Positions 10,871-21,880 of a stretch of DNA of 64,000 bases are shown here, piece by piece. The DNA is from Tenodera sinensis. Lineage: Eukaryota > Arthropoda > Insecta > Mantodea > Mantidae. Both the position numbers and the translations under genes were made by a program. Numbering within the stretch: the first letter of the stretch is position 1; the number at the start of each line of letters is the position of its first letter. The DNA is taken from contig CM060961.1 in NCBI GenBank assembly GCA_030765045.1, positions 96,487,135-96,551,134 on the forward strand. Reading direction: 5' to 3'. Below the pieces are notes generated by a model, which searched no databases, had not been told where the DNA came from, and saw only the letters and a list, made by a program, of their open reading frames with translations.

Positions 10871-12554
10871 TTTCTCAATATCTCGGCATCAACAAATTTG
10901 ATTCATAAGATTTGTTGATTTGTTGTCATAAGAGCAATAACAATCAAACAATCGAAGTTGTCAACAATGGGTAACTGACAGGAGAATAATATGAATATAT
11001 ACCAATCTCAAAAAAACATATTTATTCACGTAATTTTAAATTTAGCACAGGGGTATACAGACTTTGTGTGCACACTGTAAAATGGGGTTAAGTCTACTTT
11101 AAGTAAAGTCAGTAACTCTAATTTCTGTTGAATCTACTGCATCATAATTTCTGCTACCCCTTCCATACTCAGCATACCAATGCATTCCACCCCTCCCTCA
11201 ACTAACAGACAAAGCCAGATTACATCAACTGCACACTGCTAGACTTATTGGGTAGTATCTTGTGAACACTGGTTATAATATTTAAGTTTTTAAATAGCAG
11301 CTTTCAATGAGTTGTAGCTTTCTTATCATATATCAATCTAATAACCTTTTTTTGCAGAATTACTATTCTTTTAATCAATGGAACATTTTCCAAGATGATG
11401 CATAACTCCAAATACTTACAAAATAAACAATTTTATTACAGTTAAATTAACCTTATGCACCAATTCTCTAAAAAAAATTCCTTTAGAAATGGTTTTCAAA
11501 CATAATTCATATGAAATTCCCATTTAAAGTTGAATTTCAGATAAATACTCACGAAGTTAACATTATCCTTTCTATACAGCAGAATCCCAAAATAACATGG
11601 TTCTTGGGAGACATGCTTTAGCCCAGCATATAACGATTCCATAGTATATGAAAATGTGAGCTTAGAAGTGACAAAAATCAATACTGTGGAGACGGTGGGA
11701 AACATTGTGCAATTTGTAAAGTATGTAATGTAGGGTAAAGTATGCCAATTTTAAATGCAATTACACATCAATTATGTTAGAGGTGTATTCCAGTCCTGCA
11801 ACCAATCTTAATTTATACAGCACACACAATTACACAGTTGCCATTTTACATTAACCTAATTTCACATTGTCTTCTTGAAATCAGTAAGTTTTGTTTGGCA
11901 GAATAAAGCACAACCTTTCTTTCTTTTCATATTGTTTGATTGTAGCAAGATGGACATGAACTGTTCAATTCATTTTACTCCTCCATATGCAGAATCATCT
12001 TGTTCATGGTACTTATCACTTCACTAACATGCAGAATATCTTTTTGCATATGCATGTCTCATTACTTGGGAAATTCTTAACAAAGCAGTGGTCAAGGTCC
12101 ATGCTAGTGGTAGTGAAAAGTATATTCCAGTACCACTCTTTGAAGAAAATTTTAAACTTAACTTTCAAAAATAAATAAATAAATAGATTAAAAGTATAAT
12201 ATATTTTCTGGAGACATACTTTGCCCTGTGGTAACTCTGAATCCGTGGAATTTCAGACCGCACTATTTCAGGCTCCTACTGTATTTAGTATTCAGACTAA
12301 TTTTTAGATTATCTGTTTTATCATAATTCAAACACAACTATTTGCAGCATAGCAATCATTGATCTTAAATTATGAAAGCTTAGTTTCCCATTAATAGAGT
12401 CCAAACTAGATCCACTCACATTTATGGCTTCACTATCAGCAAATAAATAAATACAATTAAAGCACGAGGCATATAATTTAGATAACAGACTATAACGATT
12501 AGATAACCTGAGAGGAATGATGAAATGAGAAACCAATCAGTGAATGTAACTCAC
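10871..12554. other. Host non-coding DNA downstream of the Pvr exon
   Basis: AT-rich DNA without a recognisable gene. By position it includes the intron that follows the Pvr exon at 12555-12636, starting with GTGAGT on the minus strand. Part near 10900-11090 may be the end of the mariner-like element. No next Pvr exon was recognised here. Confidence 0.5.
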
Positions 12555-12636
12555 ATGGCATTTGTTGCATTTGGAGGCTGCTCCATCCGATACCCATCTT
12601 GCAGCTTTTTATATAAATTCTCATCTGCTGCCATAC
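12555..12636 (-). CDS. Pvr: Pvr-like receptor tyrosine kinase exon (C-lobe)
   Basis: An 82-bp exon, acceptor TGTAG and donor GTGAGT on the minus strand. It completes the Gly codon left by the upstream exon and encodes GMAADENLYKKLQDGYRMEQPPNATNA plus two bases of the next codon. This is the segment after PYPG in class III/V receptor kinases (helix F-G region). Phases in and out are 1 and 2. The remaining C-lobe exon is not seen in the window. Confidence 0.88.
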
Positions 12637-13159
12637 CTACAGAAATAAAATTGATTAAAATAATTAAAATAAGGAATACAAAGCAACTAACTATAATATA
12701 GAAATGGAAATAAACTTATTTTATGGAAAACATGATTAATTCAGTTACTTAAAATATATTACAAGGGGTATTCGAAAATGATTTACAGTAATACCTTTTT
12801 GTGCCTTATAAACATGATTCAATGTACATGAGATCTCTCAATATCTTTCCCACAGATGTCAATACACTGCTGCCACCTTCCTGGCAGCTTCTTTATTGGG
12901 TCACAGAACCATTGTTTGGGGTTACTATGCACCCTCAAGTGGACAGTTGCCTGAAGTTCCTTAATGTTGCCAAAATTTTACCTCACAGCACGTCCTTCAT
13001 GTTAAGGGCTTTCTTCACAGGTGTATGGTAGTGACATCATGATTTGTCACCACTTTATCCAAAACATTCAAATCTTCACTCTCAATTTCCAATAGTCAAC
13101 AACATATCTCAACTTTGCTCTCCTTCTGGGCCTATTTCAAGTCCCATGGAACCCAATTG

Positions 13160-16100
13160 TTGTTGTTGTTAGCTAATGCTGGATTTCTGACAATGAAGTC
13201 ATAATCCTCTTGCTCTCCAATATTTTTCACTGATGGATGGGGCACTGGAAGTGGCCGGGCATATTTGAAGGTGGTCTCGGTCTATTTCCTCTTGCAGATC
13301 ACATAGAGGACAGAGTGGTGAAGAATATATCCCAATTCTGTTGAAATGTTTTGCCAGACAATCATGTCCTGTAATCAACCTGAAGTTTGCAACTGCTGTT
13401 TTTCGAGGATACTCAGGAATCACTGTTTGAATGTTTGGTAGTTCCCATCTTTTATTCTTTGATTTTTCATAGTAATATTTTGCAATAACTTTTTGAATTC
13501 AGAGTTGACTAATCTTTTAGCTGCATAAAATGGTAAATTAACTATAGATTTTTGTACACCGCTGGTACCCTTTTTTGCAAGAAAATCAGCTTTCTCATTA
13601 CCACTCAGTCCACAGTGAGCCGGTATCCATTGGAAGACTAGGTGTTTTTGAAGTGCTGTTAGATGGCTAAGCATCTTCCAACATTCTATAATAGTTTGGT
13701 GTTTTGGTGACAACTTGGAAGTAATTGCTATAATCACTGCCCTGGAATCTGAGAGAATAACTGCTTGCTGAAAATGTGAAATTCTGTACAAAAGATTTTG
13801 TAGGGCCATTCGAATTGCTTCAATTTCTCCATCAAAGTTAGTAGTTCCATAACTTAAAGATTTGTAATAGGAAAAGAGGTGACACGTGACTCCAGCACCT
13901 GCTCCATCTTTGTTTGATATCAATGATCCATCAGTATAAATATGGAGCCACTCATGTTCTGGAAATCTAGTATGGATTGTCTCTAATGCCAATAATTTTA
14001 GAACACTAGTTGGAGTATCACTTTTTTTAGCTTCTTCTGTCAGGTGTAAATAATATGTGATGTCTAATGTATGTGTTGGATTGACTTTAGATATGAAGTT
14101 TTCCTTTGAATTAGGAAGGTGTACATCCTTCTTGATGTCTTGAATATTGGAAAGAAAGCTCTCCTGAGTCTTTAGTGTATGTGTAAAATTTCTCTTGTGC
14201 CATGTATTGAATGGGAGTCTGATCAACTTTTCGTGTTGAATAAGAGCCGCTTTTTTTATTTCATATTCAATGGGATATTGGTTGGTTAGTATTTCCATAG
14301 CTGCTATTGGTGTGGTTTTGATAGCACCTGTAATTAATCTCAGACTTTGATTTTGAAAGATTTGAATTTTTTTGTGTTTGCTGTTACAAGAACTTCGCTG
14401 CAGTAAGTAAACAATGGTTTTATATATACATTATATGTTGTGTTAATTGTTGCTCTGGAACATCCCCACTTCATTCCTGTTAGACGTTTTAACAGTGAAA
14501 GGCGCCTCTCTGCTCTTTGTATTACATTTTCTATTTGTTTGGTCCATGTAAGTTTGGTATCAAATGTAACTCCTAAATACTTTGCTTCCTTTGTTTCTGG
14601 TAATTGTTGACTCTCAAAATGTAGTTTAATTTTAGTAGTTTTTTTCGTAGTGAAAAGATTTGGTAGTTTGATTTTGTTGTATTAACAGTCATTAAATTTT
14701 CTTTGGTCCACCTCTGTAAGTTGGTTAAGGATTGTTGCATGGTTTTTTCTAGTTCTGTACTTTTGCTTTTTGGTTTTGAAGTCCACATTACCAAGTCATC
14801 AGCAAATAGTGCACACTTCACGCCTGATTCTTGTATTTGTTGTGGTAGATCATTAATAAATATATTAAAAAGTGTAGTGCTGAGCACTGCACCTTGTGGC
14901 AAGACACGGTGTATTTGTTTATATTTAGATATATTTCTTCCATATCTGGTTGCAATAAAGCGTTATGTTAGGAAATGACATAGCCATGAAAACATTGGAC
15001 CTTGTATCCCTATTTTTTTTACTTTCTTTAGTAGTTTTGTTCTGCATATAGAATCATATGCACTTTGAAAATCAATAAAAACTGATAAATTATCTTCTTT
15101 TCTATTGAAGGAGTCTTTGATTTCTTGACTGAGAAGTAAGACTTGTTCATTTGTAGAGTGGAACTCTCTGAATCCAGCTTGACATGGGGATATTAAATTT
15201 TGTGATTCTAGAAACCAATTTAACCTGTTTGACACCATACTTTCCATCACTTTTGCTATTATGCTGGTAAGAGCTATTGGTCTATACTTTTTTATTTCTG
15301 ACGCTGTTTTGTCTTTCTTCAAGAGTGGGACAATTATTGCTTTTCGCCATTCAGCAGGTACAGTGGTTTTCCAGGATAGATTGTAGAGTTTCAGTAGTTG
15401 TTGTTTTGCTGTTTTTCCAAGGTTTTTTATGAACTCTGGATGTATGTGGTCTGGTCCAGGAGACTTTTTGTTTTTTAGATTATTTATTGCAATGTTCAAT
15501 TCTTGCATATTAAAATTTTGAAAAAAGATATTGCACTGAGTGTTAGAATTACATTCTCTTTCTTGTTTCGAATCTTTCTTAAATTCTTTACGTTCCTTTT
15601 TATTATTTCTTGTTACTTTGTGTGCATTAGCATAATATTTATTGAATGTTTCGGCTATGACTGCATCATTTACTAACATTTTATTGTTGTGTATGATAGG
15701 TGTGCTGATGTTTTCTTTCCTGTCCTTGACATTTTTTATGAACTTATGAGCTTTGTTACCATCTGTCCTATAATCCATTTTTTCTAAGAAATTATTAAAG
15801 TGATTCCTTTTAGCAGTATTAATTTCTTTTTTTAGTGAGGCACATTTCTTCCGCCATATTTGTGTATCTGATATGTTTTTTGTTTGTTCAGCCGTATTTC
15901 TAGCTATATCCCTTTGCTTTTTCAGTTCTTCTAACTGGGGGTTCCAAAAGGGTTTGAAATTTTTAATTCTTCCACGAGGAATATGTTTTTTTGCAGTTTC
16001 TAGGATGACTTTACAGAATTCTTTGTTCATATGATTTGGTTGGTCATGCAGCTGTGAGTTTGTTTGTTCTTTAAATTTATGTTCTAATTCAGTTTTATAT

Positions 16101-16911
16101 TTGTTCCAATCTGCTTTTTTGAAGTTCCAATACAGATTCGTAAGACCTTGACTGTTATTTGTATACTCTAGTTTTATATCAGCAATTACCGTTCTGTGAC
16201 CAGAACTTGGATCTTCTATAACTTGTTTTTTAATTTTTGAAACAATATCTGTTGTAGCTAACAAAAGGTCTGGGTTACTGCCCGCTCCAGAATAATGTAT
16301 GAAGGTTGTGGGATCTTGTTTACTATAAATCAGTTCAAAAGTTGTGGTATTCAAAAATTCTTCCACTATCTTCCCTGTAGAATCCACTTTTTCATAACCC
16401 CATCTTTTGGAATGTGCATTGAAATCCCCAATTACGATTGTTTTATTTAATTGGTCAATAAGTGAGAGATCCGGTACATTCCTGGGAGGATTGTAAATAC
16501 TGTATAAATGTAGATGTGTTTTGTTATCCCAAAAATTTAGCTTTATTAATTCGCTTTTATCTGTGTTATCCATTTCTTTAACAATTTCAAAGGAGGTTTT
16601 AATATCCTTTTTGACTCCAACTAATATTCCACTACTTATCTGTCTATTTTTGGGTAGTAAGTGCAGTAAAAATCCATTAAAATTGAAGTATTTAAGTTGG
16701 TCATTTGTTAGATTTGCTTCTTGTATTACAAATATATCAATGTTATAATCAAATACAATGTTATTCAGTTCTACTTTTTTTGTTTGTTTGAGACCACCCG
16801 CATTCCATTGTAGAAGTCTGATGTTAGATCTTCTATTAGTATAATGTTTTGGTTCTCGAGAAGTAGTCCCCGCCCGGAGATCCGAATGGGGGACTATTTT
16901 AACTCCGGAAC
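13160..16911 (-). mobile_element. I/R1-group non-LTR retrotransposon (nearly full ORF2, dead)
   Basis: In minus-strand order: an AP endonuclease (IRLLQWNAGGLKQTKKVEL, VIQEANL, IVIGDFNAHSKRWGY, SSGHRTVIADI), an RT (KSPGPDHIHPEFIKN, RPIALTSIIAKVMESMV, VFIDFQSAYDS, LPQGAVLSTTLFNIFINDL, ALFADDLVMW), an RNase H (HIYTDGSLIS, GEIEAIRMAL, VILSDSRAV, WIPAHCGLSGNEKAD), and a Cys/His tail (CLAKHFNRIG…CPLCDLQEEIDRDHLQIC). Breaks: a TAA after WLCHFLT near 14963, frameshifts around 14300-14600, and one near 13420. It ends in a CAA tail. The 5' edge lies inside coding sequence or at the ORF2 start, with no ORF1. The flanking repeat is GGAACCCAATTG. Confidence 0.92.
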
Positions 16912-16923
16912 GGAACCCAATTG

Positions 16924-17593
16924 TTGTTGTTGTTGTTGTTTTCTAGTGCCTTGCATCTGGCAATGAAGCCATTAGCATTCGTGCTTTCCAATACTTTTGA
17001 ACTGTAGTTTCTTCTGATCTTAATGCTTCACAGGTCTTCAAGTGTTCTTCATTCATTTCTGCTGGATCGTTACACAGGACACATATCGGTGAGGCTGAGA
17101 TACCTATTCTGTAGAGATGACTTGCCAAGCAGTCATGATTTGTCAATAGTCGGAAGGCTGCAACAGCTAGGACTCATATTCATGTATGTGGCTTTCATGT
17201 AACTGTTTTCTTAACGGGCACCAGTTTTACAATGTGGCAGTTACATCACCCGACTTAAACCCCCATTTTGCAAGGGGGACCACACCTATCGTTGGTCAAC
17301 GGGTCCATCGGACCTAGCCGGGAGGACTAAATAGATGATATTTAGATCCACCAACCTTCCCCTCATGTGCCTCTGAGGGACGCTGTTGTGCTGTGATAGG
17401 CCAGCACATATGTAAATGACATTTCCTCCATTTTAGATGAAACAGTTATACCGCTGTGATTCGGTCCCCAGAGCCTCATCTGTCAAAAGCAGGGTGCACC
17501 ACAGGCAGGATGAGGATGGGAATTGGGTAGGAGAGGCTATAGAAGGCGCATCACTACCCCTTACTACCCCTGTACAAAAAATGTAGATCTTAC
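16924..17593 (-). mobile_element. Short composite LINE (5' leader joined to 3' end)
   Basis: A ~670-bp unit between two copies of GGAACCCAATTG (16912-16923 and 17594-17605), with a CAA tail at its low-coordinate end. Its 3' part encodes the LINE C-terminus (NHDCLASHLYRIGISASPICVLC…LMASLPDARH). The upstream ~440 bp is non-coding and GC-richer, resembling a 5' leader rather than the RNase H expected there. I read it as a non-autonomous, internally deleted LINE. The 3' end is the same subfamily as 42819-42940. Confidence 0.7.
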
Positions 17594-18257
17594 GGAACCC
17601 AATTGTGTATATACCCTTTTCATATACAAATCACATTAATAATGTTATGCAGGATTGTGCAGCCTGTCTGCCATTCCAGTTCCTCCAAGCTTATGCATTT
17701 ATCTGTCATAATCAATTCAGACATAAGCTGAATGTTCCTTGGAGACCACAATGTTGATGGACAACCAGTACTCACATTCTTGTGTACAGATTCCCTCCCA
17801 CTAATGAACCCAGTGTGCTAGTTATAAACAGCCTTTTGTGCAGGAACTTCTTGACTACATACTGCAGTTAAATGTTCATAAATATCTGCTGTTTTGACTC
17901 CTACCTTCCACAAAAACCATGCAGCATATCCTTTGTCCATGATAGTCACTTTCCATCTTGTCCATGGCTTTTTCAACTTAATAACAAACAAGCAGTGTCC
18001 TTTCCTATGCATTCTCTTCACAACTGTCATGTAGCACCTGCGTGGTGCACTAGTATGAATTCTCTGACCTAACAGAGAATGTGCCCATAGATTGAGCAGT
18101 ATTTTTTAAACAATGCAATTGTAAATCATTTCAAACACCCTTCATACTAACCACACAGTATAACTTCTCAATTACTATAAGTAAATTTTAATCATCTTTA
18201 ATATCATTCAGTGAATTATTACTTTCAGTAAGACCTTTCAAATATTTTTCTACCTAC

Positions 18258-18387
18258 CAGGATAAGGTGTTTGAGCAAGTGAAAATAATTCCCATAGCAC
18301 AATACCAAAAGACCAAACGTCAGATTGTGTTGAGAACACTCTGTCAGATATAGACTCAGGAGCCATCCATTTTACTGGTAATGGACC
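18258..18387 (-). CDS. Pvr: Pvr-like kinase exon: P+1 loop to helix F
   Basis: A 130-bp exon encoding GPLPVKWMAPESISDRVFST, then QSDVWSFGIVLWELFSL, then AQTPYP plus one base of the next codon. It carries the A-P-E motif and the DVWSFG motif of tyrosine kinases, with the KWMAPES signature of receptor kinases. Acceptor CAG and donor GTAGGT. Its entry phase 0 matches the exon at 18478-18600 and its exit phase 1 matches 12555-12636. The intron to the next upstream exon is only 90 bp. Confidence 0.95.
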
Positions 18388-18477
18388 CTGAAATAGATGA
18401 TGTAAAGAATATGCACTGTACATAGTTTACAAGTAAGGAATCTAGCTGACTGTTGAAACTATTGATATATTACTTAC

Positions 18478-18600
18478 CGCACCCTTTTTACGATAGTTAT
18501 CTGTTTTGTACATACTCTTCGCTAGCCCAAAGTCACATATTTTCACCACATTGTTATCAGCCAACAAAAGATTTCGGGCAGCTAGATCTCCATGTAATAC
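18478..18600 (-). CDS. Pvr: Pvr-like kinase exon: catalytic and activation loops
   Basis: A 123-bp exon, phase 0 at both ends, acceptor CAG and donor GTAAGTA. It encodes VLHGDLAARNLLLADNNVVK, then ICDFGLAKSMYKTDNYRKKGA. The catalytic loop reads H-G-D-L-A-A-R-N instead of the usual H-R-D. The catalytic Asp, Asn and DFG are all present, and the activation loop has two tyrosines. The combination is typical, from memory, of insect PDGF/VEGF-receptor-related proteins, which act at the plasma membrane in blood-cell and epithelial migration signalling. Confidence 0.95.
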
Positions 18601-18954
18601 CTGGAAAATTAGTTATTTGCTTATTCTACTTTTATTTTAGATGTCATAAAATTTGTTTCAATTTTTAAAATATTTGTTTGTAATATAATTGTGACATATA
18701 AGTAAATAATGGGTCAAGCACCAAAACTTCAAAATTTGAGTCCTTGGTGACACTGACAGAGTTGACGCACATTAGTGTGAATAGCTGACAATGGAAGTAC
18801 TCCATTACTTACTTGCAATAATAATATAGCACAGCTTAAGTGATTGTTATAGACAAATAAAATATAATATTGCAAAATGGAAATAAAAATAATGCTAAAG
18901 CATAGGCAGAGAGGTGAAGGTAGTGCCTAAAGTGAAAGGAAGGAACTATATACG

Positions 18955-19040
18955 AAATTAAATTATTTTGTTGTTTAATGACACTGTCAATTACCAGGAT
19001 CACATCAGCGTCGCCTGTGTGCCAGAATCATGTAGTGAAG
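18955..19040 (-). mobile_element. SINE fragment (body/3' end only)
   Basis: This matches the first ~85 bases of the SINE at 19689-19924 (core near CAGGATCACATCAGCGTCGC). It lacks the tRNA-like head, so it is 5'-truncated. Confidence 0.8.
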
Positions 19041-19282
19041 GAAAGAAATTATTCAAAAAGACAATATTGTGGTTCTACCTAAAGAGGCCTTTTATAATAA
19101 CTTAATAACTGTCTTTTATAATAACTTATAGAATCAATATAAGTTATTTTCAGGTTTATTATTGCCTTTAATTACTGAAAATAATGTCACATTACAAACA
19201 TGTCTGACTATGAAGTTAGGTTAACTACTGGCATAGAATGCTTTACTTTCCTCTACAGAGCTGAAACAGTAATATTAATATT
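19041..19282. other. Pvr intron, nothing recognised
   Basis: Intronic AT-rich DNA between the SINE fragment and the repeat at 19283. It holds a short local duplication around CTTTTATAATAACTTA (about 19088-19130). Confidence 0.5.
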
Positions 19283-19500
19283 GTGACAAAATGACAAAAT
19301 CCAGTCTGGTTCCTTTTCTATCACTCAATTGTCTTGTAAAATTGTATCACAAATTCACAATTTTTTGTTGTTGTTAGCAGTTTACAGTTTTTTCTGTTAT
19401 CACAACTCATAAATTTTACTTCTTGTAACGTTGACTCAGTCCTTTCAATGTCTTTCTTCACTTTCTCTGTCTCTCATACATTAACTCAGTGTTCTCTCCT
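19283..19500. repeat. Repeat shared (inverted) with 41740-41936
   Basis: It begins TGTGACAAAATGACAAAATC and contains GGTTCCTTTTCTATCACT. The reverse complement is found at 41740-41936, which ends GATTTTGTCATTTTGTTACA. TGT/ACA ends suggest solo LTR remnants, but full boundaries and target duplications were not found. Confidence 0.5.
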
Positions 19501-19688
19501 CTCCTCTTTATATAGCGGGGATGATTTCACATGGACCTTTCATGAACTCCTTCAAACACGCCGCTGATGACACAGTCAGACCTTTCTCAAAGGCTTTGGA
19601 AACCTTGTGTTACTGCTTTATTGTTGTTAGTTATGTGTTTGCTTGCATGAGTAGTGTGGAGAAGCTTAACTGTGAGCTCTTTGACATG

Positions 19689-19924
19689 TGAAATTTTAAA
19701 AATTTTGTTGTTTTTTAACGACGCTGTCAATTGCCAGGATCACATCAGCGTCGCCGGTGTGCCGGAATTTTGTCCCGCAGGAGTTCTTTTACATGCCAGT
19801 AAATCTACTGACATGGAGCTGTCGTTTTTAAGCACACTTAAAAACCATCGACCTGGACCGGGTTTGAACCCGCGACCTTGGGATCAGTAGGCCAGCGTCT
19901 AACCAAATGAGCCACCCAGGCCGA
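19689..19924 (-). mobile_element. tRNA-derived SINE, full length
   Basis: The minus strand starts with a tRNA-like head: box A near TGGCTCATTTGGTTAGACGC, box B GGTTCAAACCC. The body is conserved with 61273-61514 and the tail is TTTT/AACAAAATTTT-rich rather than poly(A). The 12-bp target duplication CTCTTTGACATG lies at 19677-19688 and 19925-19936. It would be transcribed by RNA polymerase III (known for the class). Confidence 0.92.
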
Positions 19925-20147
19925 CTCTTTGACATGCGCCATGTATGTGGTGTGAAGCAGCTCAGCCATATCCATCCTTTGTTGTGGCATCACAATATAT
20001 ACTATTTCCCCTTATTTCAAAAGGTATGGTAGACCAGACTGACAGCTGAATGGCTTGAGGTACTGCAGGTTTGGTCAACTCTGAATGAAATGTAAATCTT
20101 AAAGACCAATGTGAAACCTTTTGATCTTCAACAGGTGCAGTTGGAAC

Positions 20148-20447
20148 CATGAGCATCGCAAAATGGGGGCAACGGGGGGCCGCGGACCCCCCTTAGAAGT
20201 TGGTGAACTTAATGTGCAGCCAGATGTTGCTTAATAAGGAAGAAGACAGGTGACTGTTTCTCTATAGCCAACTATTAAACTATTATTTTAATTTTGATGT
20301 AAAGAACAATTTTTATTTAGCACAAATTAATACGGTTATCTGCAACAAATATTATAAATTTTGACTATAAAATAATGATTTAATATTATATGATTGCAAA
20401 TTTACAACATGTGGCCCCCCCTGGAAAAAAGTCTGCCGACACTCATG
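20148..20447. mobile_element. hAT-type MITE, copy 1
   Basis: It is bounded by an 8-bp duplication GTTGGAAC (20140-20147 and 20448-20455) and short imperfect inverted ends (CATGAGCATCG / CATGAGTGTCG). G-rich and C-rich blocks sit just inside both ends. A second copy is at 58312-58508. Copy 1 carries about 100 bp extra in the middle, including a 46-bp segment also present at 21234-21279. It has no coding capacity. Confidence 0.85.
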
Positions 20448-20448
20448 G

Positions 20449-20796
20449 TTGGAACTACTAAACAGTGGAACTAAATTGCCTGACGAAAAGATAAGGTATT
20501 TATCTAAAATGATTCCATGTTTGAAAGAGGATAATAAGTGCTTTTATGAGAATCTTGTAAAAGTAAGTGAAAATGGGTTTGATGGCACTTGTATCATTAT
20601 TAATATTAAAGGGGTTGGATACAGAGCAATACAATTTGTTTTAAACTGTTGTTTCATTTTGCTCTTAAAATTACATAAAGCAAAAGCACATACAAGGTGG
20701 AGTCAAAAGCAATGCATACATTTTTACTGTGACTGTACAATTGTTGGTGCAGCAGAATGGATTATGGGGGAAGAACTGAACGACCTTGGGCAATGA
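20449..20796 (+). other. Unrecognised 115-codon open frame in a Pvr intron
   Basis: An open frame beginning next to the MITE right end (…NSGTKLPDEKIRYLSKMIPC…). I recognise no family. It has no supporting context and lies antisense to Pvr within its intron. It may be a remnant of another transposon gene that the MITE interrupted, or chance. Confidence 0.15.
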
Positions 20797-21710
20797 GTAA
20801 ACCATCAGTTTGATTCCAAAAGTGAGTACATGAAGGGACAGGGGAAGTTTTCTTAATAGGCTATTTGTATACTGCTTATTATGGAATTTTCATAAGGAGA
20901 ACAGTATGCTATCATCAAATTTTACTTACATGAAAGGTAAAAACTGTGTCAATATTCACTGTGAACCTGTCTCTGTTAGTGGGGATGATGTACTATGGTA
21001 ATCTGAATAGGATCATCCAACCAGTGGTTCACCACCACCCTGTAGCTGACCATTTGTTATTAGTCACCTTATAATAAGCAACTGGCACATGAGATAAGCC
21101 TGTTTATTGGCTACCTTGAATCTGTGACATCATAAGATGTTATGAGTAAACTGATACTGCTGCTACAAAACAAGATACATTTATTTTGTAACACCCCAAA
21201 GTGAGCACCGCATGTGCTAGTAGCTTGGCTTCTGTTGCTTAATAAGGAAGAAGACAGGTGACTCTTTCTCTATAGCCAAGATAATCTAAGCAAGTACCAA
21301 CTGTTATATATTTATTAAGTTTTACTACCTAAACCTACATCTTGCCTTGATATTCTATAATCTATTACAATCTATTACATATTTTTCAATACATCTAAAA
21401 CAGTTTGTATCTCTGGTTTGCTTCTGCCATCACAAAACAAAGGGTAAGTACATGTTACTAGTCAAGTCTTGCTACAACTGACAGGGTTTTGAATTGGGGG
21501 CATGACATAGGAGTGGTTCCATTCACCTGCCAACCTAAACAGTTATTCCTCATATCAGCATGATTCTGTACACAGGACTGTACAATTATTTGCTTCACTT
21601 TGTGCAATTTCTAATGATTTTACACTTAGATTCTCCTTTCTTTCTTATGAAATGTTTTCCATCCTAAGTAAAGTTTTCTGTTAGTTTTCTATTAGTGTCT
21701 AACAACTTAC
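20797..21710. other. Pvr intron, mostly unannotated
   Basis: It contains the 46-bp segment 21234-21279 that is 45/46 identical to 20226-20271 inside the MITE. Otherwise nothing recognisable. The intron donor is at 21710 (minus strand). Confidence 0.6.
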
Positions 21711-21880
21711 TTTTCTTGAGGCTAAGTATTCCATACCACGTGCAACTTGAAAGCCCCAACAGATGAGATCTTGAGTACATATAGGTCCAGTTTGAGCTCC
21801 CTTATAATCTCCACCATATCTCACTCTCCAGTCAGGCTGTTCAGAGCTAGCACTGCTTAGTAAACATTCATCTGCTTCTA
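21711..21880 (-). CDS. Pvr: Pvr-like kinase exon: end of kinase insert to helix E
   Basis: A 170-bp exon, acceptor TGTGCAG and donor GTAAGT. It completes a Val codon from the upstream exon and encodes EADECLLSSASSEQPDWRVR, then YGGDYKGAQTGPICTQ, then DLICWGFQVARGMEYLASRK. The first part is acidic and Ser-rich, like the kinase insert of class III/V receptors. The last 20 residues are the helix E that precedes the catalytic loop. It ends in phase 0, matching 18600. Confidence 0.93.

Larger units (their letters stand above)
12762..18144 (-). mobile_element. Deleted mariner-family element (HTH_48/FLJ37770-like)
   Basis: Its terminal inverted repeats read CAAGGGGTATTCGAAAATG (left) and TGAAGGGTGTTTGAAATG (right, reverse complement), both next to TA. 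After removing two nested LINEs (13160-17593), about 1 kb remains. Minus-strand remnants: MDKGYAAWFLWKVGVKTADI…, CPSTLWSPRNIQLMSELIM and ISLEELEWQTG. Beyond the LINEs comes a stretch passing straight from VVTNHD to a C-terminal KALNMKDVL-like tail. The catalytic centre is deleted, so it is non-autonomous. It lies in a Pvr intron. Confidence 0.8.

Noticed and set aside
12321..12536. Next Pvr exon in the minus-strand open frame just downstream of 12555
   Set aside because: It shows no C-x-W or R-P-T/S motifs of the kinase C-lobe and no phase-2 acceptor that I could justify.
19860..19924. A tRNA gene
   Set aside because: The box A/box B region is the head of a SINE with target duplications and a body. 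It does not fold as a complete mature tRNA by eye. The same holds at 61440-61514.
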